Part shown: positions 1-6,164 of the stretch, one piece after another | Layout of the letters: each line of letters starts with the position of its first letter | Position numbering within the stretch: position 1 is the stretch's first letter | Origin: JAGUXG01 sp043798435 | GTDB taxonomy: Bacteria; UBA9089; UBA9088; JAGUXG01 | NCBI GenBank assembly: GCA_043798435.1 | Contig: JAZDOR010000220.1 | Coordinates: forward strand, 1 to 10,814 | Reading direction: 5' to 3' | DNA length: 10,814 bases | Made by a program: the position numbers and the translations under genes | The notes under the pieces: model-generated | Told to the model about the DNA's origin: nothing | The model's input: only the letters and a program-made list of their open reading frames with translations | The model's database searches: none

Positions 1-183
1 ATGATTAGCATCCTTTTTACCGCTAAATATACTACTTACCTGCTTCTGCAGTTCCTTTTTCCATTTACCAATCCGATTCGCATGTACTCCATATTCCGAA
101 CTCATTTGAGATATCGTCTTCTCCTCTTTAAATGCTTCCAAGGCTATCTTACCCTTAAATTCAGATGTAAAACTCTTTCGCAT
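1..183 (-). CDS. IS3-family transposase OrfA, N-terminal part (runs off window)
   Basis: Sixty-one codons are visible, starting at the ATG at 183. A strong ribosome binding site (AAGGAGG) lies about 6 bases upstream. The protein opens MRKSFTSEFKGKIALEAFKE and continues with an EYGVHANRIGKWKKEL segment. This is the helix-turn-helix of the HTH_Tnp_1 (IS3/IS911 OrfA) family, which binds the element's terminal repeats. In the family, OrfA is fused to the DDE-type OrfB by programmed frameshifting; OrfB would lie outside the window. No frameshift or stop is seen in the visible part. It is independent of the neighbouring chromosomal genes. Confidence 0.85.
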   Translation of the reverse strand, partial: MRKSFTSEFKGKIALEAFKEEKTISQMSSEYGVHANRIGKWKKELQKQVSSIFSGKKDANH

Positions 184-268
184 TCTGAACCTCCTTTTTC
201 TGCTGTAATTATATCTTCCTTTACACCTTATTTATTGGCTCAAAAGTGGGGACAGTTTTTCCCGACCA
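1..268 (-). mobile_element. Left end of an IS3-family insertion sequence (partial)
   Basis: The element runs off the left edge of the window. On the minus strand its outer end reads TGGTCGGGAAAAACTGTCCC from position 268 inward. It begins with TG and has the G/C-then-A-run layout of IS3-family terminal inverted repeats. About 85 bp inside this end a transposase OrfA starts, which is the normal distance in this family. The other end, orfB and the target duplication cannot be seen, so activity and the exact boundary are inferred. Confidence 0.65.
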
Positions 269-350
269 TTATATATTTTGAGAGGATACAAATATACTGT
301 ATGGCAAAAGGGAAGGGTGGGTCAAGAACTCTTAGCATTATAAAGGGATA

Positions 351-397
351 AACTTCTGAAGTTTTGAACTTTAGAAGTTATGAACTTCAGAATTTTT
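351..397. repeat. Three 16-bp tandem repeats forming a hairpin downstream of the DUF2723 gene
   Basis: Near-palindromic units of the type AACTTCTGAAGTT start at 351, 367 and 383, exactly 16 bp apart. TTCTGAAGTT (354-363) and AACTTCAGAA (383-392) form a perfect 10-bp inverted repeat, followed on the plus strand by five T. It may end transcription or be a binding array. Together with 269-350, where I see nothing recognisable, it fills the gap between the IS end and the DUF2723 stop codon. Confidence 0.55.
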
Positions 398-417
398 AAT
401 CTTCTCTTCTGCATACG

Positions 418-2187
418 CTATTCCTTTTTGTAGATTTCGTTACTTGGGTCCAAAAGGGATGCCTGTTCAAATTTATCCTTTGCTTTCTTTGGGTCGGATG
501 GGAAATACTTTGACCCGGTTATTCCATAAGCATAAGCATATATCTTTAAGACATTCTTGGTGAAGGTATCCTTATAAACCTTGTCTTTTAAGCCTCTTAT
601 TAGATACGGAATTTCATCTATCTTTAGGTTCCCGTATTTTTCAACCTTAAAGAGCATCCCATGGTTTGAAAGGGAAGAGCCATAAGCTATCTTATATCCC
701 GGGTTATACATATCCTCGCAGAAGGTATAGAAGATATTGAACCTATCAATGTTATTCTTAGCCAGGTTCTCTAACTTAAAGAGATAATGGGCATCTTTTT
801 CTCCTGTAAATACTATAGTTGGATAATCTTTTGTAATCCTTTCTATAACCCAAGGGGTAGTGAGGTCATAAAGGTTTAGTTGAATAATATCATCCCTTCT
901 TTTTTCAATGTGTCTAAGATACCATAGGGTCATAAATTCATGGTCTGTATAGGTGAAGAGCATTGTCTTTTCTGGAAGTCCCTTGAGAATGTTTCTGCCA
1001 TAGTCATAAGCAAAGAAGAACCTGCTTTTGTTGCTTGGATAATAATTGAATACACAAATAATTACTGGAATTAAAAAAGCAAGATAACAAACCTTACTGT
1101 TTTTCTTAAAGAAATTTAGACCTATGCCAAGTCCAATAGCCAAAGATAGGAATGAAGGCAAATAATATGACTCATAGTCAACTATGCCAGGGGTTATATC
1201 TGTAAAGACAACCAGGGACAATCCAGTATTTACAAGGATTATAAAAGCAAGGAGAAAGAAGATCTGTTTTCTGCTGTGATAAAGAAGATATAAACCAAGG
1301 ATACTTAAAGTGCCAAATATCAAAAATTGCTTTGCTACGAGTAAAGAATAGTGCTTAAACATAAAGAACATCTTTAATGAAGTTACATCAAAAAACCTTT
1401 TTTGAGCAAATTTTACCATTATACAATCAATAAAATTTGATAGGGTTGTAGGGTTTGCCCAATCTATCGGGGGGTGCTGAAATGCTCTTATTGGAAGGTA
1501 AAGAAAGACGGATAGGCCAAGGAAAAAAAGCCAAAATCCGTTTATAAGGAGTTTAGTATTAGAAAAAACCCTTTTATTTACCATGAAGATAAAGAGCAGA
1601 ATTCCTGGAACAAGAGTAGTCATAAGGTTATGGTTGGTGAAGGAGAGACCCAGGATAAAGGAGAAAAGGAAAAAATAGTTTTTGGATTTTGGATTTTGGG
1701 TTTTGGATTTGGGATTTATGGATTCTTGCCAGAGAATCAAAAGAAGAATGATAAGAATAGAGAAGAAGGCATACATAGCATAAGGTTTTGAGTAGCTTGC
1801 TACCCGAAAGAAGGTCCAGGAGAAAGAGAATGAAAGGGCTGCAGATATTGAAAAAATGAGAGAAACTGAAAGTTTTAGTAGAAGAAAGTATAGAAAAGTT
1901 GAAGCAAGAGAAGCAAATATGGCGGAGCTTAAAGTTATTCTCATACCAATGTTTGAGATGGGAATATAGGAAAAGAGGTGATTGATAAGGGTATAAAGCG
2001 GGTAGCCTGAAGGATGAGGAATGCCCAAAACATAAGCAGATGTGATAAAATCCCCTGAATCTCCAAAGGTGACTGTGGATGGAAGAATCAGAAGATAGAC
2101 TGAATATGAAACAAAAAATACAAAAAGACCTGCTAAATGTTGGTTTATCTCTACGCCTTTGCGAAGAACATTTGCCTTCCCTGTCAT
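418..2187 (-). CDS. DUF2723 polytopic membrane protein, probable GT-C-type glycosyltransferase
   Basis: The product has 589 residues. The N-terminal ~370 residues are very hydrophobic with many membrane spans. The region around residues 41-64 holds FGDSGDFITSAY followed by GIPHPSGYPLY, the signature of the DUF2723 family. D43 and D46 sit in the first outside loop, where GT-C enzymes keep their catalytic acid. The family includes TMEM260, a eukaryotic protein O-mannosyltransferase; bacterial members are thought to transfer sugar from lipid-linked donors, but substrate is unknown here. The C-terminal ~220 residues look soluble and end in one TPR-like helix pair (KKAKDKFEQASLLDP). The ATG overlaps the upstream receiver gene's stop as ATGA, implying translational coupling. 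Residues ~156-170 (NPKSKTQ, NPKSKNY) are encoded by a heptamer-repeat tract and look like a loop insertion. Confidence 0.8.
   Translation of the reverse strand: MTGKANVLRKGVEINQHLAGLFVFFVSYSVYLLILPSTVTFGDSGDFITSAYVLGIPHPSGYPLYTLINHLFSYIPISNIGMRITLSSAIFASLASTFLYFLLLKLSVSLIFSISAALSFSFSWTFFRVASYSKPYAMYAFFSILIILLLILWQESINPKSKTQNPKSKNYFFLFSFILGLSFTNHNLMTTLVPGILLFIFMVNKRVFSNTKLLINGFWLFFLGLSVFLYLPIRAFQHPPIDWANPTTLSNFIDCIMVKFAQKRFFDVTSLKMFFMFKHYSLLVAKQFLIFGTLSILGLYLLYHSRKQIFFLLAFIILVNTGLSLVVFTDITPGIVDYESYYLPSFLSLAIGLGIGLNFFKKNSKVCYLAFLIPVIICVFNYYPSNKSRFFFAYDYGRNILKGLPEKTMLFTYTDHEFMTLWYLRHIEKRRDDIIQLNLYDLTTPWVIERITKDYPTIVFTGEKDAHYLFKLENLAKNNIDRFNIFYTFCEDMYNPGYKIAYGSSLSNHGMLFKVEKYGNLKIDEIPYLIRGLKDKVYKDTFTKNVLKIYAYAYGITGSKYFPSDPKKAKDKFEQASLLDPSNEIYKKE
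1680..1721. repeat. Heptamer tandem repeat inside the DUF2723 coding sequence
   Basis: Six consecutive 7-bp units lie in register, starting with two exact copies of TTTTGGA on the plus strand and then one- or two-base variants such as TTTTGGG and TTTGGGA. Read on the coding strand they give the 7-residue pseudo-repeat NPKSKTQ / NPKSKNY between two hydrophobic segments. The reading frame stays open. Confidence 0.8.
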
Positions 2188-2558
2188 TTGAAAAGCACCT
2201 CAGTGGCTTTTTCTACAAGCCAGTCTGGGTCAAAAGGTTTATGAGCATACTCATCACACCCAACTTCAAAGCCCTTTCTTTTATCAATCTTCTCTCCTTT
2301 GCTGGTGAGAAAGATGATGTAACAATTAGAGGTTATGGCATTCAGCTTGAGCCTCTCTGCCACTTCAAAGCCATTCATTTCTGGCATCACCACATCAAGA
2401 AAGATGAGGTCAGGAACCTCTCTCCTGGCTATCTCATAAGCCTCTTTGCCGTCTTTAGCCACAAGGATTTTAACATCAGACTCCTCTAAAGAAGAGAGAG
2501 CCTCAGCCATTAAAGCCCTGATATGCACTTCGTCATCAACAATTAGTATCTTTTTCAT
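2184..2558 (-). CDS. CheY-like single-domain response regulator
   Basis: The product has 124 residues and consists of one receiver domain. It opens MKKILIVDDE, with acidic pair D8-D9. The phosphoacceptor is D55 in LDVVMP, followed by the conserved FLTS threonine/serine and the HKPFDP lysine near the end. There is no output domain, so it must act through a partner protein. I start at the ATG at 2558, which begins the receiver fold and has a weak upstream AAGG. A start at 2612 would add 18 residues encoded by the neighbouring repeat. Its TGA overlaps the start of the DUF2723 gene by 4 bp, so the two are probably co-translated. The GAF-cyclase gene lies upstream, separated by a repeat hairpin. 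Confidence 0.9.
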   Translation of the reverse strand: MKKILIVDDEVHIRALMAEALSSLEESDVKILVAKDGKEAYEIARREVPDLIFLDVVMPEMNGFEVAERLKLNAITSNCYIIFLTSKGEKIDKRKGFEVGCDEYAHKPFDPDWLVEKATEVLFK

Positions 2559-2599
2559 TTTCTTTACCTTTTTAATCCAAAATTGGCAATCCCTAAATT

Positions 2600-2685
2600 G
2601 TCCATAGCCCACAGTCGATAGTCCATAGTAAAAAATCCAATCCTTCTTAAACTGTGGACTATGGTCTATTGACCGTGGACTATTT
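2600..2685. repeat. Two heptamer tracts forming an imperfect hairpin
   Basis: The left tract (2600-2634) is built from units such as GTCCATA and GCCCACA. The right tract (2651-2685) uses their complements, such as ACTATGG and ACTGTGG. Both keep an exact 7-bp period, so the two halves can pair as a long imperfect stem. The block fills the gap between the cyclase stop and the receiver start and reaches into the last codons of the cyclase. Confidence 0.75.
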
Positions 2686-4099
2686 AATAAACCACCTCCT
2701 TCACTAAGAGGGGCTTTGCCTTTCCCTTCACGGTTACCTCCTTAAAGTCACGAAAGTAAAAGTCAGCCTTTGTCTCATTGGCTATCTCATTTGTTACCAA
2801 TATTTGACCAGGAAGGGCTATGTCCTCAAGCCTTTGGGCAACATTGACCGGGTCGCCTATACAAGTAAAGTCCATATGCTCTAAGGAGCCAATATTTCCA
2901 AAGATGACCTCGCCTGTGTTTATGCCGATGCCAATGGAGATACCAAGGGGTAACCATTTCTTGGCGAGAATTTGGGTTCTCATCTGCATATCAATGGCTG
3001 TCTCAACTGCTCTTTTTGCGTCATCAGGCTTAGGGTAGGGGACACCAAAGGTGGCCATCATCATATCACCAATAAACTTATCCACTGTGCCTTTATGAGA
3101 AAAGACAGCGTCAGTCATTTCAGAGAAGAAGTCATTTAGAAGGTCAACGAGGCTATGAGAAGATATATTCTCAGCAATGTGGGTAAAGTTTCTTATATCA
3201 GCAAATAATACGGTTACTTTCTGCTTTCTTCCAGAGAGTCCGAGCCACTCATCTGTTTTAAGCAACTCATCCACAATATCCTTTGAAAGATACCTCTCCA
3301 AATATGCTTTATACCGCTCCTTTTTCAATATCTCCTGGTGAAGGTTTGCGCTCTCAATGGATACTGCGGCCTGATTGGCAAAGACCATAGCCAGCCTTGC
3401 CTCCTCTGAGGAGAAATCTCTCTCATCTCTCGTGTTGGAGATGTTCAAAACGCCCAGGCATCTATTGCCAATCTTTAGGGGAACACAAAGGAGATTTCGT
3501 ATTATTCTTTTTCCAGAGACAAACCTTGGGTCCTCTTCTGGTCGGTTCACTATCTCATACTCCCCATTTTTCATCACACATCCGGCAACACCCTCTCCTA
3601 TTTTAAGCCTTATCGCCTCTTCGGGAAAAGCTATTTTACCTCCCCAACTGGCAACCCTTACAGAAAGCTCTGTGCCATCAACCAGCATAAAGGAGCAAGA
3701 CTCAACCTTAAGGGCTGAGATTATCTCAGAGAGAATCACCTCGCCTATCTCATCAATTGTTAATGCCCTACTCAACCTTGTCGATAGCCTTGAAATGATG
3801 GCTAACTCTCGATATCGCTCCAAAGAATCAGAAAGGAGACTCTTTCTCTCATACATAGCCTTACCAAGATACATCAGGAGACAAAAGATAAAATCAGACC
3901 TTTCCTCAAGATAGGCTGGCTCACCAGAGATGGCTATCTTTAGAAGAGAACCCTCTTCGAGCAGAACCTCTTTTCTTAAAACAGGTTCTCGTATCTGGCC
4001 AACAGAGATTGGGGTATCCTCTATGGCGATTCCATAAATCTCTTCTGAGATAAGTTTTTCTAAAACAGACCTTAACTCATCCTCTTGAAATATCTTCAT
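2684..4099 (-). CDS. GAF domain-class III adenylate cyclase
   Basis: The product has 471 residues. An N-terminal region of ~95 residues is unassigned. A GAF sensor domain covers ~100-255 (includes GEGVAGCVMKNGE and LLCVPLKIGNRCLGVLNI). A linker leads to the class III nucleotidyl cyclase catalytic domain (~293-470). Metal-binding aspartates are D301 (FADIRNF) and D345 (KFIGD). Purine-selecting residues are K341 and D410, the adenine-type pair, and transition-state residues N419 and R423 are present in GDPVNVAQRLE. All catalytic positions are intact, so I predict cAMP synthesis from ATP, controlled by a small ligand or partner at the GAF domain. No membrane segment is seen. It sits between two CheY-like receivers, suggesting a shared signalling circuit. 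The ATG at 4099 has only a weak AGG upstream. Confidence 0.9.
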   Translation of the reverse strand: MKIFQEDELRSVLEKLISEEIYGIAIEDTPISVGQIREPVLRKEVLLEEGSLLKIAISGEPAYLEERSDFIFCLLMYLGKAMYERKSLLSDSLERYRELAIISRLSTRLSRALTIDEIGEVILSEIISALKVESCSFMLVDGTELSVRVASWGGKIAFPEEAIRLKIGEGVAGCVMKNGEYEIVNRPEEDPRFVSGKRIIRNLLCVPLKIGNRCLGVLNISNTRDERDFSSEEARLAMVFANQAAVSIESANLHQEILKKERYKAYLERYLSKDIVDELLKTDEWLGLSGRKQKVTVLFADIRNFTHIAENISSHSLVDLLNDFFSEMTDAVFSHKGTVDKFIGDMMMATFGVPYPKPDDAKRAVETAIDMQMRTQILAKKWLPLGISIGIGINTGEVIFGNIGSLEHMDFTCIGDPVNVAQRLEDIALPGQILVTNEIANETKADFYFRDFKEVTVKGKAKPLLVKEVVY

Positions 4100-4119
4100 T
4101 TTGATTTATACCTATTTTC

Positions 4120-4161
4120 AATTTGAAATGATAAATGCTAAATTTGCAATTTGCAATGAAT
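4120..4161. repeat. Heptamer tandem repeat between receiver and cyclase genes
   Basis: Six 7-bp units lie in register, including two exact AATTTGC copies and variants AATGATA, AATGCTA and AATGAAT. The tract fills the spacer between the receiver stop and the cyclase start almost exactly. Its last 12 bases (TTTGCAATGAAT) recur at 10803-10814. Confidence 0.75.
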
Positions 4162-4162
4162 A

Positions 4163-4534
4163 TTATTTATCTTCACCCAATGTTTCTTCTACCTCAGAGA
4201 GTAACTCCCTTGGACTAAATGGTTTTGTGAGAACCTTATCTGCCCCTGCCTGTTTTGCCTTTTCTATTTCGCTCTTCTGAGCCAGGGCAGTAAGGGCAAT
4301 TATGGGAATATTTCTTGTCTGGTCTGCCTCTTTTAATGCTTTACAAAGCTCAAGCCCATTCATTTTTGGCATCAAGAGGTCTAAGATGACAAGGTCTGGC
4401 AAGAGCTCTTTGGATAGCCTCAGCCCTTCTTCACCGTCTCCTGCGGTTGCAACATCATGACCTGCCCCTTTGAGCTTTGTCTCAATTATCTTCCTTATAT
4501 GAAACTCATCATCAACTACCAGTATTTTTTTCAT
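4163..4534 (-). CDS. CheY-like single-domain response regulator
   Basis: The product is a 123-residue receiver domain and nothing else. It opens MKKILVVDDE with D8-D9, has the phosphoacceptor D52 in LDLLMP, the switch threonine in ALTA, and the lysine in LTKPFSP. This is the full conserved set, so it should be phosphorylated. It lacks a DNA-binding or enzymatic output. It lies just upstream of the GAF-cyclase gene and downstream of the receiver-DHp gene, so it may connect the two; that is inferred from position only. No clear Shine-Dalgarno sequence is seen before the ATG at 4534. The end of a hairpin repeat element starts about 15 bp upstream and may have replaced the native leader. Confidence 0.9.
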   Translation of the reverse strand: MKKILVVDDEFHIRKIIETKLKGAGHDVATAGDGEEGLRLSKELLPDLVILDLLMPKMNGLELCKALKEADQTRNIPIIALTALAQKSEIEKAKQAGADKVLTKPFSPRELLSEVEETLGEDK

Positions 4535-4548
4535 GTATACTCAAATAA

Positions 4549-4720
4549 ATCGTAACCATTCAGCCTATACATCAAAGAGTGTAAGAAGGGGGATAAGGAG
4601 ATAAAAGGGATATGGAGATTATTCATTTTTAATTCTTAATTTTTAATTCAAAATTTTATCCCCCTATCTCCTTCCATAATCCCCACATCCCCTTTTCTTA
4701 CACTACCTGAACGCTTATCA
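4549..4720. mobile_element. ~170-bp hairpin (MITE-like) element with CGTAAC end
   Basis: The ends are related inverted sequences: CGTAACCATTCAG at 4551 and the complement of GCGTTCAG at 4707-4714. Inside them GTGTAAGAAGGGGGAT (4579-4594) pairs with ATCCCCTTTTCTTACAC (4687-4703) with a single indel. Further purine-rich arms follow, and the loop region (4625-4659) is a heptamer tract with ATTTTTA and ATTCTTA units. The element has no reading frame. It ends exactly at the stop of the receiver-DHp gene. Its length and CGTAAC end match the element at 9630-9798. Confidence 0.6.
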
Positions 4721-5377
4721 TTATTCCCCAATTGCCTTGTCCGCTAAACCTGTAAGGCTTTTGCACTGCTCAATTATGGCTGAGAGGCACTTTCTTGTTT
4801 CAGCATCCCCTGCCTTGTCAAAAAGTATCTCAGAATATCCCTGAATAATGGTGACTGGTGTCCTCAGGCCATGAGAGATATCTATAAGCAGATTTTCCTT
4901 AGATTCACAGAGATTTTCTATCTCACAGATGAGCATTGCATTTTCTTCAGCCGCCTTCTTCAATTTAGCCTTTATACAAGCAATTTCTGTCCTTTCTACT
5001 TCTATCCGCTTCTGCTGATGAATAATATCCTTGACCATTTTCCCTATATCATCAAGTTTCAATGGTTTTTGTAGATAATCATAGGCACCGAGTTTTAGGG
5101 CAGCAACAGCTGTTTTGAAAGAACTATGGGCAGTGATTATCACCGCATCTATATCCGGATATAGCTCTTTTAATCTTTTCATAACCTCTATGCCATCCAT
5201 CTCAGGCATCATTATGTCTATGAGGGCAATACTGAATCTCTTTTGTTCTGCTTTTGCCAATGCCTCCTTTCCATTTAAGGCACTCTCTACATTATAACCC
5301 TCAGATTCAAGATATTGGCTGAATGTTCTGCATATATCCTCGTCATCTTCACAGACTAAAAGATTAATATCCTTCAT
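4721..5377 (-). CDS. Receiver-DHp protein: hybrid histidine kinase lacking the ATPase domain
   Basis: The product has 218 residues. Residues 1-120 are a receiver domain: acidic E10-D11-D12, phosphoacceptor D54 in LIDIMMP, T82 and K104. A charged coiled-coil helix (~121-158) follows, then a HisKA/DHp dimerisation helix pair with the H-box ISHGLRTPVTIIQGYSEIL, where H169 would be the phosphorylated histidine. The protein stops at residue 218, just after the second DHp helix, so the HATPase_c domain (N, G1, F, G2 boxes) is absent. A hairpin element begins immediately at the stop, and no kinase remnant is seen beyond it. It could be a truncated kinase or a phosphotransfer protein that relies on another kinase. 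The start is secure: ATG behind AAGGAGG. It leads the signalling cluster. Confidence 0.85.
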   Translation of the reverse strand: MKDINLLVCEDDEDICRTFSQYLESEGYNVESALNGKEALAKAEQKRFSIALIDIMMPEMDGIEVMKRLKELYPDIDAVIITAHSSFKTAVAALKLGAYDYLQKPLKLDDIGKMVKDIIHQQKRIEVERTEIACIKAKLKKAAEENAMLICEIENLCESKENLLIDISHGLRTPVTIIQGYSEILFDKAGDAETRKCLSAIIEQCKSLTGLADKAIGE

Positions 5378-5395
5378 TTTTCTTCCTCCTTAAAT

Positions 5396-5423
5396 AGCTG
5401 TCAGCTTTCAGGCTTCAGGTATT
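5396..5423. repeat. Short heptamer repeat upstream of the receiver-DHp gene
   Basis: Four 7-bp units run in register (AGCTGTC, AGCTTTC, AGGCTTC, AGGTATT). The tract begins immediately upstream of the ribosome binding site of the receiver-DHp gene. Confidence 0.6.
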
Positions 5424-5443
5424 TTTAATTTTATAGGTAATAA

Positions 5444-5511
5444 GTAAACGAATTAAGCGAATTTAACAAATTTATTTATTCTTTTTAGTTTAATTCGTTC
5501 TATTCGTTTAC
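5444..5511. repeat. Inverted repeat with ~9-bp internal period
   Basis: GTAAACGAATTAAGCGAATT at 5444 pairs with the reverse complement of the arm at 5490-5511 (18 of 22 positions). Each arm is built from ~9-bp units around CGAATT. It lies between the pilin stop and the receiver-DHp start and could act as a terminator or be a mobile hairpin. Only the structure is seen. Confidence 0.65.
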
Positions 5512-5610
5512 AGAGAATATTGGTACTTTTTAGATTAATCTTAAAAGAACACCAATTTTCCTGCTTACATTTTATAAAGAATTCTCTATGGCTGTCAAGG
5601 TATTTCAATT

Positions 5611-6042
5611 CTAATAACTACTATAAGGCACATTAAAGGTGTCTGGTTCTGTGCTATTTATATAGACTTTACCCTCTACCCCTTCTGTAGAAAACATCCA
5701 TCCTCCATCATTAGTAGTTGGAGAGGTGCCGCAGTAAAGGGTATTACTCTGATTGTTCTTGACTGCATTTCTCAGCATAGCCTGCGGACAATTTCCATCA
5801 CTAAATTTGTCCGCTAAAGCAGTCTCAAACCATTCAACAGAGGTGCCATAAAAAAAACCTGTTGGTGTATCAGCATACAACATTACTGCAAGCTTAATGT
5901 TTCTAAGGTTCATTAAGGTTGTTCTCTCTCTTGTTCTGTCAATCATCACCCAAATTCTATTCACGGTTATAGCCAATAAAGCACCAATAATAGCTACAAC
6001 TACCATTAGCTCAATCAGGGTAAATCCTCTTTTTTTCATCAT
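5611..6042 (-). CDS. Type IV pilin / type II secretion pseudopilin-like protein
   Basis: The product has 143 residues. It opens MMKKRG followed by FTLIELMVVVAIIGALLAI, the class III signal peptide of type IV pilins and pseudopilins. Cleavage by prepilin peptidase would follow G6, leaving N-methylated F7 at +1, and the conserved E11 sits at +5. The hydrophobic helix (~7-28) anchors and assembles the subunit. The globular part is short, has two cysteines (C85, C104) that could form a disulfide, and contains a GGWMF...VYIN strand motif typical of small PulG/GspG-like subunits. No assembly ATPase, platform or peptidase gene is nearby, so it appears to be an orphan. It is flanked by two inverted repeats. 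The start may be M1 or M2; no clear ribosome binding site is visible. Confidence 0.85.
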   Translation of the reverse strand: MMKKRGFTLIELMVVVAIIGALLAITVNRIWVMIDRTRERTTLMNLRNIKLAVMLYADTPTGFFYGTSVEWFETALADKFSDGNCPQAMLRNAVKNNQSNTLYCGTSPTTNDGGWMFSTEGVEGKVYINSTEPDTFNVPYSSY

Positions 6043-6056
6043 TTTGATAATAGAAT

Positions 6057-6110
6057 AACCGCCAATGAACGCTAAATAAAAAATGAATTTATTAGCGTTA
6101 ATTCGCGGTT
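6057..6110. repeat. 19-bp inverted repeat between mqnC and the pilin gene
   Basis: AACCGCCAATGAACGCTAA (6057-6075) pairs with TTAGCGTTAATTCGCGGTT (6092-6110), 17 of 19 positions, with a 16-base loop. A further partial unit (CACGGTTA) follows at 6121. It may end transcription of mqnC, or be another copy of the degenerate-repeat hairpins of this genome. Confidence 0.65.
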
Positions 6111-6164
6111 AAAATATATTCACGGTTATGTTAAAAATAATCACTTTCATCTGTCGGAGTAGTA

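Noticed and set aside
1..351. Plus-strand open frame of 116 codons
   Set aside because: It is antisense to the IS3 orfA and to the IS end; the protein has no family features and no ribosome binding site.
2079..2489. Plus-strand frame of 136 codons
   Set aside because: It is the complement of the receiver and DUF2723 genes, both of which have clear family motifs on the minus strand.
2184..2612. Longer start for the CheY-like receiver
   Set aside because: The extra 18 residues come from the heptamer hairpin, and the receiver fold begins exactly at the ATG at 2558, which has its own weak AAGG. Unlike mqnC, no strong ribosome binding site supports the longer form.
3375..3914. Plus-strand frame of 179 codons
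   Set aside because: It lies opposite the GAF and linker region of the cyclase gene, and the product is a low-complexity serine-rich shadow.
4549..4720. Remnant of a HATPase_c domain after the receiver-DHp gene
   Set aside because: The sequence beyond the stop is hairpin repeat and simple A/T heptamers. I find no N-box, G-box or other kinase motif in any frame.
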